This document shows, in pieces, positions 53,181 to 61,512 of a stretch of 64,000 nucleotides of DNA. The notes beneath the pieces are model-generated. The model was not told the DNA's origin. It searched no databases and worked only from the letters and a program-made list of their open reading frames with translations. Every line of letters begins with the position of its first letter. Position 1 is the first letter of the stretch. The DNA is taken from the NCBI RefSeq assembly GCF_000612805.1, contig NZ_HG964404.1, positions 1 to 64,000 on the forward strand, in the 5' to 3' direction. The DNA is from Bacillus ndiopicus (GTDB lineage: Bacteria; Bacillota; Bacilli; Bacillales_A; Planococcaceae). The translations under genes and the position numbers were made by a program.

Positions 53181-53795
53181 ATGTTTATAGTTAAAACAGT
53201 TATTTTATGGATCATTATTTCAACTATGATTAATGCATATTTAATGACATTACCAATACCTGTTTTACGAAAAAGAGATTATCCAGCTAACTATCTTATT
53301 CGACAAAACAATCGAATAGATTTTCAAAATAATACGGAATGTGCAGCATTTTCAACAGCGTATTTGTTGCGTCATTTTGGTATGGAGGCTGAGGGGGAAG
53401 CGCTATATAAGCATTTTCCTAGTAAAACGAGGGCGGGCAATGTATATCCAAAGGGAATTCGTACGATGTTAAGAAAAAAGGGCTTTAAAACAAACTATTA
53501 TAAAGGAACTATAAGTACATTAAAGTATGAAGTTAGTAAAGGAACACCCGTAATTGTTTTTATTAAAGTGCAGAAGGATCGTAATTATTTGCATTTTGTC
53601 CCTGTCGTAGGCTATGACGAGGAGTATATTTACCTTTCAGAATCATTAAAGCATCTGGTGAATTGTGAAGATGAACACAAGAGCTATAATCGAAAGATTC
53701 CGATTAATGAATTTAAAAAACTGTGGGATGTAAAGAGGGTTGATATGATTCTTTATAGTAATACTTACATAACCGTAGATGTCATACAGAACTAA
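53181..53795 (+). CDS. C39-like peptidase domain protein, membrane-anchored
   Basis: The 204-residue protein begins with a membrane helix or uncleaved signal (VKTVILWIIISTMINAYLM) and continues into a papain-like fold. The probable catalytic Cys is in NTECAAFSTAYLLRHFG (about residue 55) and the His in YLHFVPVVGYDEEYIYLSES (about 132). This layout is that of C39-like (Peptidase_C39_2) proteins, many of which act outside the cell. No bacteriocin or ABC gene is adjacent, so it is not evidently a leader peptidase. The start has GGGGGAAG. Confidence 0.75.
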   Translation: MFIVKTVILWIIISTMINAYLMTLPIPVLRKRDYPANYLIRQNNRIDFQNNTECAAFSTAYLLRHFGMEAEGEALYKHFPSKTRAGNVYPKGIRTMLRKKGFKTNYYKGTISTLKYEVSKGTPVIVFIKVQKDRNYLHFVPVVGYDEEYIYLSESLKHLVNCEDEHKSYNRKIPINEFKKLWDVKRVDMILYSNTYITVDVIQN

Positions 53796-53912
53796 TATTA
53801 ATGGCGAAGAAAAAACACCAATAAACTAGAATTATATGATTCAAATTATAGAAGAGTGCAATCCGCGCCGAAAAAGCTGCATAGGAAAACAAACTACGAG
53901 GAGAGATTGGAT

Positions 53913-54782
53913 TTGAGACATTATCTTGTTCCATATAACCGAAACGAAGAAGATGATCCACTTTTTGATGAATTTACATATGGTCATCAAGAAAGCAGAT
54001 TAAATAAAGTTCAAGTAGGAGAATATTTGTTTTTTCATACAAAGGTGTTAGAAAAGAGATATATTACTGCATACTATCAAGTTTTTGAAAAAAAGAGTGT
54101 TAAAGAGATTAGACAAGATCCTTACATCAATAAAAAATACCGTAATCATCATATTTTTAATGGGAACGAAACAGATATCGTTATATTTGGGCATCCAGTA
54201 TATTCATATATCTTGGAGAAACCGTTGCTGTTAAGTCCAGAATTACTTTATAAGTTAGTTGGTGATAAGAAAGTTAATCAAGGAAAATTGATAATGAACT
54301 TTGGAGCAGAAGAGGAACTATTAAAGTTAATCGATGATCATCAGCAGATGCCTTTGCATGAGGTTTCTTTGACCACAGAAGATATTTATCACCTAAGGGA
54401 GAAAGACATCGAAGACTTATTATGTAACAATCCAAAATTATTAGGAGAAAATTTAACATATCTCCAAAGACAAAAAAGCTTCGATGATAAGTCTATTTTA
54501 GATGTTTTATTAACGGATGATAAAGACCTTGTTATCGTAGAAATAAAAAAAGGATTAATAAATCAAGATGTTTATTCACAAATAAAAGGGTATATAAATA
54601 ACTTGAAAATTGAAAAACCAAACCAAAATGTTCGAGGAATTATCGTATGTAGAGGGTTTGATTCTGAACAATCTAAAAATTTTTATACAGAAAAAATTAG
54701 TAAAGGTAAAATTGAGGTATTTGTGCATGCTTGGAAATTTGATTTAAAAATGATAAGCGCCTTAGATTTATTGAATGTTTAA
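53913..54782 (+). CDS. Putative PD-(D/E)XK nuclease with an unknown N-terminal domain
   Basis: The 289-residue protein starts at TTG 53913, nine bases after GAGGAG; a GTG at 53856 has a poor RBS. The C-terminal half (about 160-289) looks like a NucS/DUF91 nuclease core: REKDIEDLLCNNPKLLGENL, then Asp 197, Glu 210 and Lys 212 in LDVLLTDDKDLVIVEIKKG, then a GYINNLK helix. The N-terminal half (about 1-130) has FTYGHQESRLNKVQVGEYLF and RYITAYYQVFEKKS, which suggests a PUA/EVE-like or related modified-base-recognising domain, by form only. No methyltransferase is adjacent. A modification-dependent (type IV-like) restriction enzyme is the working guess. Confidence 0.6.
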   Translation: MRHYLVPYNRNEEDDPLFDEFTYGHQESRLNKVQVGEYLFFHTKVLEKRYITAYYQVFEKKSVKEIRQDPYINKKYRNHHIFNGNETDIVIFGHPVYSYILEKPLLLSPELLYKLVGDKKVNQGKLIMNFGAEEELLKLIDDHQQMPLHEVSLTTEDIYHLREKDIEDLLCNNPKLLGENLTYLQRQKSFDDKSILDVLLTDDKDLVIVEIKKGLINQDVYSQIKGYINNLKIEKPNQNVRGIIVCRGFDSEQSKNFYTEKISKGKIEVFVHAWKFDLKMISALDLLNV

Positions 54783-55003
54783 AATCAATCCTTACACGTT
54801 GGATTGGAATCGAAAAGGTCTTATCGAAGATTGTACTGTAAAACTAGCAATAGTTTGTACAACAAGATTGGGTTTCAACAGAAGACAAAATCGTTCATAT
54901 GGATATTTTATAAAGTGAATACTTTGAGATACAAAGAAATTCTCCAAAAATAATTAAATAGAAATTTGGGTAGCAAAAGTTTAATAAGCAAAACATTTTA
55001 TCG

Positions 55004-55048
55004 AAACCATGGAAAATCTAAATTAGATAGTTCCATGGTTTTCTTTTT
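55004..55048 (+). terminator. Terminator upstream of the double-GNAT gene
   Basis: AAACCATGGAA (55004-55014) pairs with TTCCATGGTTT (55031-55041), then CTTTTT. It is 220 bases beyond the nuclease gene. The rest of 54783-55125 shows no gene. Confidence 0.7.
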
Positions 55049-55125
55049 AAATATATAAAAATGGTCATTAATTAATAGAAATGGAAACTAATATGATATA
55101 AACTTAAAATAAGGGGGAATATACA

Positions 55126-56043
55126 GTGGATTTTTACGTTAGAAACTATCAAGAACAAGATTGGGATTCAGCAGTGCGATTATATAAAAAATTAATCAAA
55201 TGCGAAGAGAATGTTATCTACTGGTGGCCGGGTCCTGAAAACACATGGGAAGATGTACACTGCGTTTTTCACAACGGAGCAATGATTGCAAAAGGGCAAG
55301 TGGAAGTGATTAATATGGTTTCGAAAGATTACCTAGGAGATGCCAACCATTTAATCTATGTAAATATCAAAGTTGATCCAGATTGGGAAAGTTTTGAAGC
55401 GGTTATGGATATTCTTTACGACCGTTTACTGCAAAGGGCTAAGTTACTCAAGAATAAACTACCATCAAAGTTTCCTACAAAATTATGTGTGGGTAACTAT
55501 GCAACTGAAATAATAGATAATTCTTATTTTGAATCAAAAGGATTTAAACATTTCGAGAGTCTTTATTGGATGAGTATGGAAAAATATAAGGATTTATCTC
55601 CAATAAACTTTAAGCTAACCAATGTAAATATAAAACATTGGGATATGAACACCCATGAAGAAGAAATAAAATATTTGCAGGTGGAAAACACAATTTGGCC
55701 AGAGAACCCTACAGGATTAGGGAAACTCCATGAATATAAAAGAAATCCATATTGGACTTCCATTACAGCTTTTTACAACGATGAAATCATTGGCAGTGTT
55801 ATGGCTTGGAAGGAACAAGATCAGAATATAGGCATAATAGAAAATGTTTTTGTTAAGCCCGATTGGAGAGGTCATGGTCTTGCGAAACATTTAATAATAG
55901 AAGGAATCCGTCATTTACAAAAATGTGATCTTGATTACATAGAGCTTCTTGTTGAAACTAAAAATGAATCTGCGTTAAAGCTTTATCAATCCATTGGATT
56001 TAAAATTAAAAAAGAAGAAAAAAGATTTTGGATTAATATATAA
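55126..56043 (+). CDS. Tandem-GNAT acetyltransferase
   Basis: A 305-residue protein starting at GTG 55126 behind AAGGGGG. Two GNAT-like halves are visible: residues 1-150, without a clear acetyl-CoA loop, and 165-305, with NVFVKPDWRGHGLAKHLI and NESALKLYQSIGF. It resembles mycothiol-synthase-like double acetyltransferases, where only one half is active. It is followed after 17 bases by a serine hydrolase gene, so they are probably co-transcribed. Confidence 0.75.
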   Translation: MDFYVRNYQEQDWDSAVRLYKKLIKCEENVIYWWPGPENTWEDVHCVFHNGAMIAKGQVEVINMVSKDYLGDANHLIYVNIKVDPDWESFEAVMDILYDRLLQRAKLLKNKLPSKFPTKLCVGNYATEIIDNSYFESKGFKHFESLYWMSMEKYKDLSPINFKLTNVNIKHWDMNTHEEEIKYLQVENTIWPENPTGLGKLHEYKRNPYWTSITAFYNDEIIGSVMAWKEQDQNIGIIENVFVKPDWRGHGLAKHLIIEGIRHLQKCDLDYIELLVETKNESALKLYQSIGFKIKKEEKRFWINI

Positions 56044-56060
56044 GGGGGATACCCAAGAGA

Positions 56061-56945
56061 ATGAAATCTGTAAGCGATTTTGAAAAAATAATAAAAAAAG
56101 ACAAAATTGATAGTGTCATTGTACAGAAGAATAATACCGTGATTTTTGAATACTATCGAAACAATAGAATGAAAGACAAACAACATAAAATATATTCTGT
56201 TACAAAAAGCGTCTTATCCGCATTGATGGGAATTGCGATTGACAAAGGTTTTATCGAAAATGTAAACACGCCAATAATTCATTATTTTCCGGAATTTGAT
56301 AAAGATAATGAAAATGAGAGAATTACAATTAAGCATCTGCTGACAATGACTTCAGGATTACACTATCCAGGTAATAATGCTATGATTCCCAGCAAAAATT
56401 GGGTCAATTTTGTACTGCAGCAGGACATTGCCCATCCTCCTGGAAAGGAAATGGTCTACAGTTGTGGTTCTTCACAATTATTAAGTGCAATCTTACAAAA
56501 GACTACTGGATTAAATACAGAAGCCTTCGCTAAAAAGCATTTATTTACACCTCTAGGAATAACAGATTATAAGTGGAACAGTGATGCTCAAGGTATCACC
56601 ATTGGTGGATTCGGATTAATGATGAAAACGGCTGATATGTTAAAAATCGGTACACTTTATTTAAATAATGGCGTATGGAAATCCAAACAAATCGTGCCAT
56701 ATCAGTGGATTGAGGAATCGACAAGTCCAAAGATCAAAACTGATGATAATTATGCATACGCATACCATTGGTGGAACATATCATACGACAATCAAGTAGG
56801 TAGAATTTTTTTTGCGTTTGGATATGAAGGACAGTATATTATTGTCGCACCAGACTATCAATTGGTAACCATCTTCACAAGTAATTTTAAAGATGGCGCA
56901 GCAAAACCTTTACAATATTTTAAGGACTATATATTAGATGAGTAG
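56061..56945 (+). CDS. Class C beta-lactamase-like serine hydrolase
   Basis: The 294-residue protein has the nucleophile motif SVTK (Ser 46, Lys 49), LLTMTSGLHYPG, the YSC triad position (Tyr in EMVYSCGSS, Asn replaced by Cys) and GGFGLMMKTADM. No signal peptide is present, so it acts in the cytosol. Such proteins are esterases or D-aminopeptidases more often than true beta-lactamases. It follows the double GNAT gene closely. Confidence 0.75.
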   Translation: MKSVSDFEKIIKKDKIDSVIVQKNNTVIFEYYRNNRMKDKQHKIYSVTKSVLSALMGIAIDKGFIENVNTPIIHYFPEFDKDNENERITIKHLLTMTSGLHYPGNNAMIPSKNWVNFVLQQDIAHPPGKEMVYSCGSSQLLSAILQKTTGLNTEAFAKKHLFTPLGITDYKWNSDAQGITIGGFGLMMKTADMLKIGTLYLNNGVWKSKQIVPYQWIEESTSPKIKTDDNYAYAYHWWNISYDNQVGRIFFAFGYEGQYIIVAPDYQLVTIFTSNFKDGAAKPLQYFKDYILDE

Positions 56946-57030
56946 ATTAGAAATCAATTTTGAAAAACTGTATCAAAAATGAATTTAAATGGACGGTAGG
57001 AACATAAAAACAATATGTGTCGTTTTATTA

Positions 57031-57062
57031 AAAATCCTGTGTTGATATACAGGATTTTTCTT
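57031..57062. terminator. Terminator of the GNAT-hydrolase operon
   Basis: AAAATCCTGT (57031-57040) pairs with ACAGGATTTT (57049-57058), followed by T and C residues. Confidence 0.75.
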
Positions 57063-57065
57063 ATT

Positions 57066-57260
57066 CTACCAACAGACTATTTTATTTGCTGTGAAAAAGT
57101 ATATGAAATAAAGTTTAACATTCCCACTACTTGAGCGTATTTCAATGTCGCTTTGCATTAATTCCTTTCCATTAACAATACCAGAAGATCCTTTATTTAC
57201 GACGACTTCTTCCGCCTCTGTTGAACAGCCTACAAGCAAAATTAGTAATTCCTCACTCCA
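57066..57260 (-). pseudogene. Lipoprotein remnant
   Basis: On the minus strand one frame reads LLILLVGCSTEAEEVVVNKG and then NGKELMQSDIEIRSSSGNVK before a stop. LLVGC is a good lipobox, but no start codon with a basic N-region precedes it (a stop or shift breaks the signal), and the end is short. It is probably a decayed lipoprotein gene. The surrounding stretch 56946-57406 holds no intact gene. Confidence 0.4.
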
Positions 57261-57406
57261 TAAACTTGATGATAGTAGATAGCGTAAGTCAAGTTTTAAA
57301 TTTTTTGCAATAGGATGTTTAAATTACTTGAAAGTGACCTTGCGTCATCTTTTATACTGTTATTTCAATCTGCTCCGCCATCTTTTTTCCCATTATAAAC
57401 AAAATT

Positions 57407-57467
57407 CCCCAATGAGATAGACTTTTTTCAAAGTGTCTATCTCATTGGGGACAGTTTATTTTTTTTT
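57407..57467. terminator. Long hairpin before the YtrA-like operon
   Basis: CCCCAATGAGATAGAC (57407-57422) and GTCTATCTCATTGGGG (57435-57450) form a perfect 16-bp stem. A long T tract begins five bases later on the + strand. It may be a terminator for something lost, or the end pair of a small repeat element. Confidence 0.5.
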
Positions 57468-57490
57468 ATGAAAATACTTTAATATACGAA

Positions 57491-57525
57491 TGATATATGT
57501 TATATTACAACTATAACATATATCA
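57491..57525. promoter_or_regulatory. Operator of the YtrA-like operon
   Basis: TGATATATGTTATA (57491-57504) and TATAACATATATCA (57512-57525) are perfect 14-base arms around TTACAAC. The site covers the probable promoter of the GntR gene 24 bases downstream. Confidence 0.7.
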
Positions 57526-57548
57526 TATAGAGAGGAGGAGGGATTCCT

Positions 57549-57941
57549 TTGATTATTCATTTGGAGTTTGAGTCTAAAACACCAATTTATATACAGCTTA
57601 TCCATTGTATTATTGCAGGTATTGCAAAGCAGGAGCTTCTTCCAGGGGAGCGATTACCATCTGTTCGTTCATTAGCAGCAGATATAGGAATCAATTTACA
57701 CACGGTAAACAAAGCGTATAAAGAGCTAGAACAAAAAGGATTTATTTTAAATCATCGTCAAAAAGGGGTGCTAGTTAATCCAGAGGGAATTCCAAAGGCA
57801 GATGCATCTTTTCAGGAAGAAATGACAGAAATATTACATCCGCTTATTGCAGAGGCAATTTGTCGAGACGTCAATAAAGAAGATTTTATGAAGCTTTGTG
57901 AAGAGATTTTTACTTCATATGTTAACGAGGAGGGCAACTAA
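57549..57941 (+). CDS. GntR family regulator, YtrA subfamily
   Basis: This 130-residue protein starts at TTG 57549 behind GGAGGAGGG. The N-terminal winged helix has TPIYIQLIHCIIAGIAKQEL and RLPSVRSLAADIGINLHTVN. Only a short C-terminal dimerisation tail follows, as in YtrA/YhcF regulators, which react to cell-envelope antibiotics in some Bacillales. It is followed at three bases by the DUF1648 gene, and a large inverted repeat lies in its promoter. Confidence 0.85.
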   Translation: MIIHLEFESKTPIYIQLIHCIIAGIAKQELLPGERLPSVRSLAADIGINLHTVNKAYKELEQKGFILNHRQKGVLVNPEGIPKADASFQEEMTEILHPLIAEAICRDVNKEDFMKLCEEIFTSYVNEEGN

Positions 57942-57944
57942 CCG

Positions 57945-59054
57945 ATGAATCATATCATTTGGATTTCAATTATTTTATTCATACCTATTTTTTTCATTTT
58001 GATTGGTATGCCGTATTGGACACGACGTACAGAGAGTTTTGGCGTTTCTATTCCGTCTGATGTCTTTATGGATGAAAAACTAAAAAAAATGCGAAAACAA
58101 TATGCTTCAGCTATGACAGCTTTTAGTATTGTTATCTTATTTATTTTTTATTTTATCGTAGGAAAGTATTTATCAAACGATGAGGAGACAATGGGGATTG
58201 TTTTATTGATCACTATACTTGGTTTTATGATTATTTCATTTTTAATCTATATAGTGTTTCATAAGCAAATGAAACAACTTAAAGAAATGGAGAAATGGAA
58301 TGAACAAAGACAACAGAAGATTATACTACAAACCAATTTTTATCAGCAAAAATTAACTCATTCTAATTACTGGTTTTTAATTGCTTTTGCTATAGTAGCT
58401 GTCACGCTATTTATTACCTTTACTGAGTATGGGAGAATTCCTGAACGGATTCAAATACAATATGATTTCTTTGGTGGTGTTAACAATTGGGTAGAAAAAT
58501 CATATCGATCTGTCTTAATCATGCCCATAACACAAATCTATATGATTGCTTTATGCATGTTTATTAATTGGATGATTGGAAGATCAAAACAACAGCTGAA
58601 TGCTCAAAATCCAGATGGATCAATAAAACAAGACATTATTTTTCGTAGAAGGTGGTCGGTTTTCCTAATTGCTAGTGGAATCTTGCTAACAGCTCTTTTA
58701 AGTGTAATCCAGCTAAAATTTATTTATTCGATTTTAACAACTTATGTGACTGTGATTTCATTAATGATTACAACAATCATGATTATTGGTGTGATTGTAC
58801 TTACCATTACAACTGGGCAGGGTGGAAGTCGTGTGAAACATGTAAGAGCGACAGATGATACAGTGATAAATCGTGATGACGATCAATATTGGAAGCTTGG
58901 TCAATTTTATTTTAATCGAAAAGATCCCTCATTGTTCTTAGAAAAACGGTTTGGAGTTGGCTGGACAATCAATTTAGCAAATCCGCTTGCTTGGTTAACT
59001 TTACTCGGAATTATTGTAATAGTTGCTGGCACACCAATAATACTAAGTAGATAG
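57945..59054 (+). CDS. DUF1648/DUF5808 membrane protein
   Basis: The 369-residue protein has about eight membrane helices in pairs. The IPERIQIQYDFFGGVNNWVEK loop (about residue 165) is the DUF1648 mark, and the C-terminal DDQYWKLGQFYFNRKDPSLF is the DUF5808 segment. Such proteins are often encoded beside YtrA-type GntR regulators. The molecular function is not known. GAGGAGGG overlaps the regulator's end, so the two are co-translated. Confidence 0.8.
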   Translation: MNHIIWISIILFIPIFFILIGMPYWTRRTESFGVSIPSDVFMDEKLKKMRKQYASAMTAFSIVILFIFYFIVGKYLSNDEETMGIVLLITILGFMIISFLIYIVFHKQMKQLKEMEKWNEQRQQKIILQTNFYQQKLTHSNYWFLIAFAIVAVTLFITFTEYGRIPERIQIQYDFFGGVNNWVEKSYRSVLIMPITQIYMIALCMFINWMIGRSKQQLNAQNPDGSIKQDIIFRRRWSVFLIASGILLTALLSVIQLKFIYSILTTYVTVISLMITTIMIIGVIVLTITTGQGGSRVKHVRATDDTVINRDDDQYWKLGQFYFNRKDPSLFLEKRFGVGWTINLANPLAWLTLLGIIVIVAGTPIILSR

Positions 59055-59065
59055 GAGAGAAAAAA

Positions 59066-59146
59066 ATGGATGTTTTTGCAGACAAAAGAAACAAAGATAC
59101 AAAATTTAATGAATTTCAAACTAATATACGAGGAGGTTACTTATGA
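59066..59146 (+). CDS. Possible 26-residue ORF coupled to the CPBP gene
   Basis: AGGAGAG precedes ATG 59066; the frame ends in TGA that overlaps the next gene's ATG as ATGA (59143-59146). The peptide (MDVFADKRNKDTKFNEFQTN...) is polar and not recognised. The overlap suggests translational coupling, or chance since the next gene has its own AGGAGG. Confidence 0.35.
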   Translation: MDVFADKRNKDTKFNEFQTNIRGGYL

Positions 59147-59940
59147 CAAAGCAAAAAAGTATTAAAGGCCTATTAATTTATTTATTGATTGGAATCATTG
59201 CACTATTTCCCTTATATCTATTTGGACTATCGTCACTAACGACAAATCCGACCCAATTAGAGCAATTGAGTGAGAAGGGGATTTCAGGACCACCTGAAAT
59301 GTTAGCCTTATTCTCCATAATTCCAAATTTTATTTTATTAATAATTGCTCTTGTCATTGGATTTTTCACTGCTCATAAAGTAGGTTTAAAATCTGTAATT
59401 ATTCACCCGAATGCTAGAGGAAAATCAAAGTCAGAGTGGATAAAAGGGATTAAACTAGCTATAATACTAGGTTCGATTGCAGGAGTCGTTTTGAGGGGAT
59501 TCGATTATCTTTTACTGCCGTTATTACCAGATGTTATTGTAGAACTATTGCAACCTTATAATGCATTAGAATTTTTATCAGCTTTACTCTACGGAGGGAT
59601 TGTTGAGGAACTACTAATCCGTTTCGGGTTTATGAGCTTGTTAGTTTTTGTTTTATGGAAACTATTTGATCGAAAATCGGCAAAACCTTCTAACTGGGTC
59701 TTTATCCTTACCATATTCATTAGCACATTATTATTTGCATTAGGTCACTATGGCCCAACCGCAAATGCGACAGAAATGACAGCATTCATTTGGTTTCGAA
59801 TGATTTTCTTGAATGGTTTTGCCGGCTTGTTCTTTGGTTGGATTTATTGGAAGCTCAATCTAGAACTTGCCATGCTTGCGCATATGTTTACGCATATTAT
59901 CATGAATTTACTAATGATGATTCTCTCATTTTCTATGTAA
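59143..59940 (+). CDS. CPBP-family intramembrane metalloprotease
   Basis: The 265-residue protein has seven or eight helices. Motif 1 is GGIVEELLIRFGFM (Glu-Glu and Arg), motif 2 is FALGHYGP, and the last helix has HMFTHIIMN. These are the CPBP/Abi residues that bind zinc or act in catalysis. Such proteins process prenylated peptides or give immunity to bacteriocins. It is the last gene of the YtrA-like operon, so a role in envelope stress fits the context. Confidence 0.85.
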   Translation: MTKQKSIKGLLIYLLIGIIALFPLYLFGLSSLTTNPTQLEQLSEKGISGPPEMLALFSIIPNFILLIIALVIGFFTAHKVGLKSVIIHPNARGKSKSEWIKGIKLAIILGSIAGVVLRGFDYLLLPLLPDVIVELLQPYNALEFLSALLYGGIVEELLIRFGFMSLLVFVLWKLFDRKSAKPSNWVFILTIFISTLLFALGHYGPTANATEMTAFIWFRMIFLNGFAGLFFGWIYWKLNLELAMLAHMFTHIIMNLLMMILSFSM

Positions 59941-60025
59941 ATACATACAGTGAAAATAAACTTTGAAAATTTGCTTGTAGAAAATGTATCTGTATAAGGA
60001 TATAGACAGGAAAGGATGAGGTTAC

Positions 60026-60214
60026 ATGATTGAAAACAGCAATTGGATATACTGCCCAATTTGTAATTCAAAGACACGTACGAAGGTATGTACCGATACA
60101 ATATTAATTAGCTTTCCTCTTTACTGTCCTAAATGTAAACAAGAAAGTTTAGTTAACATAAAAAAATTTAAAATTACCATAATTAAAGAGCCAGACGCTA
60201 AGACGCAGAGCTGA
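60026..60214 (+). CDS. Cysteine-rich KTR family protein
   Basis: This 62-residue protein has two zinc-type Cys pairs, CPICNSKTRTKV (with the KTR that names the family) and LYCPKCKQESL, and ends in KITIIKEPDAKTQS. This C-terminus is almost the family consensus I remember. The family is common as cargo of Tn916-like and other conjugative elements in Firmicutes; no such element is visible here. It has AAAGGATGAGG upstream and a terminator after. Confidence 0.85.
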   Translation: MIENSNWIYCPICNSKTRTKVCTDTILISFPLYCPKCKQESLVNIKKFKITIIKEPDAKTQS

Positions 60215-60256
60215 TAATTTTGAGGTTAATATATCTCATTTTATCAGCTCTTTTTA
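60207..60256 (+). terminator. Terminator of the KTR gene
   Basis: AGAGCTGATAA (60207-60217) pairs with TTATCAGCTCT (60241-60251), followed by T's. The stem overlaps the last two codons and stop of the gene. Confidence 0.8.
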
Positions 60257-60394
60257 TAGAAATTTAGGTTTATTCATCAATTTACATAATGAGGGGAGAA
60301 TACATATGAATGAAACCTACGTATAAAAAAAGCCTATCTAGAGAAACTAAGGCAAGAAGAGGCTTCGCAGTTATATAAAAGAGAGGTGCTTTTT

Positions 60395-61015
60395 GTGAAT
60401 CCAATAAATTGTGATTTTTCACCAATGAAAGAAACATTAAAGGATGAGCTTCTCCAAGTAATTATGTCCTTGCAGCAAAGCGTAGAAAAAATGGATACAA
60501 ATACGAGTTGTCTCCTTGGCAACTTTGAAAAAATTAAAGAGAGATTTACGACGATTGAAATGAAGGCTTCTACGTTTTATTTAAATTGTTATCTTTCTCC
60601 TTTTACAGAAAAGTATCCGGAATTGTCGCATAGTGTGCAAAATATGTCGTTGAGAAGACATGGTGGATTAATTGTTATTCAGCGACAAGATGCATTAGAG
60701 GAATTTATTCAGCCTGGTATTCATATCGGTGCAGACTTAACTCATTCATTATTAGAATCTATTTTCTTCCCCGGCAATCCGTTACACGATGGAGCAGTGC
60801 TAGTAAATCATAATCAAATTGAGTCCGCTGCAAACATTTTACCATTATCAGAGCGTTATACAGGTGAAAAAAAGTTAGGCACAAGACATCGTGCAGCGTT
60901 GGGGTTAAGCGAGTTAAGCGATGCCCTTGTGATGGTTGTTTCTGAAGAAACAGGTAGAATTTCTTTCGCCTTTCAAGGCAACTTATATCCTATTACAACA
61001 CACGACATTGTATAG
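60395..61015 (+). CDS. cdaS: Sporulation diadenylate cyclase CdaS
   Basis: The 206-residue protein has the CdaS layout: an N-terminal helical region (residues about 5-60, with MKETLKDELLQVIMSLQQSV) that inhibits the enzyme in B. subtilis, then a DAC domain with GGLIVIQR, the catalytic HDGAVLV and GTRHRAALGLSE. It makes c-di-AMP from two ATP in the forespore. GTG 60395 is eight bases after GAGAGG. Its presence implies a spore former. It stands alone, and I cannot tell a sigma-G promoter by eye. Confidence 0.9.
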   Translation: MNPINCDFSPMKETLKDELLQVIMSLQQSVEKMDTNTSCLLGNFEKIKERFTTIEMKASTFYLNCYLSPFTEKYPELSHSVQNMSLRRHGGLIVIQRQDALEEFIQPGIHIGADLTHSLLESIFFPGNPLHDGAVLVNHNQIESAANILPLSERYTGEKKLGTRHRAALGLSELSDALVMVVSEETGRISFAFQGNLYPITTHDIV

Positions 61016-61512
61016 GGACTTTCCCTATTGGAAGACAAAAACGATTTCATTGACGACAGGGAAGCAAATGATTCAAACTGCCAGGTCAGCATCAATTACA
61101 GCCCTCATATAAAGTCATGACAAAGCTTGAAAAGCATAGTATAGAAAAATTACCACTAAAGTATTTTTTACATATATACTTGCTTAGTTAAGTGAATATG
61201 AGAAGGGGAAACACAATAAGGAGGACTTTTTAGTATATAAAACTGAAGAATATTAAAAGTTGGAGATTCCATCCTTTTTACACATAAAAGACAAGAAAGT
61301 CTTGTTCATGTACAATAAGCGAATAATTTAATATTAAAATAAAAAGTATCTATATACTGATATAGAGAAGAGAACTTCAGGTAAATTAGAATACCTAGAT
61401 CCGAAGTTCTCTTAGAAAAGAAATTAAAACATGGTAAAATTCAGGTTGGTATATATGGTAAATGACGTGATGAACTATATTCAAAAATCTAATGTAAGGA
61501 GCGAAAATACAT
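61016..61512. other. Gene-free stretch with one strong hairpin
   Basis: AAGAGAACTTC (61368-61378) pairs with GAAGTTCTCTT (61403-61413), and inside it AGGTA pairs with TACCT, giving a two-step stem without a T tract. It may be an RNA structure before the ankyrin gene. No ORF with an RBS is seen. Confidence 0.5.

Noticed and set aside
57066..57260. The minus-strand lipobox frame as an intact lipoprotein gene
   Set aside because: No start codon with a charged N-region precedes the lipobox, so it is listed as a remnant instead.
60304..60380. Short ORFs before cdaS (six and 22 codons) and an in-frame helical extension
   Set aside because: The six-codon ORF has an RBS but no hairpin or other leader sign; the in-frame extension has no usable start codon.
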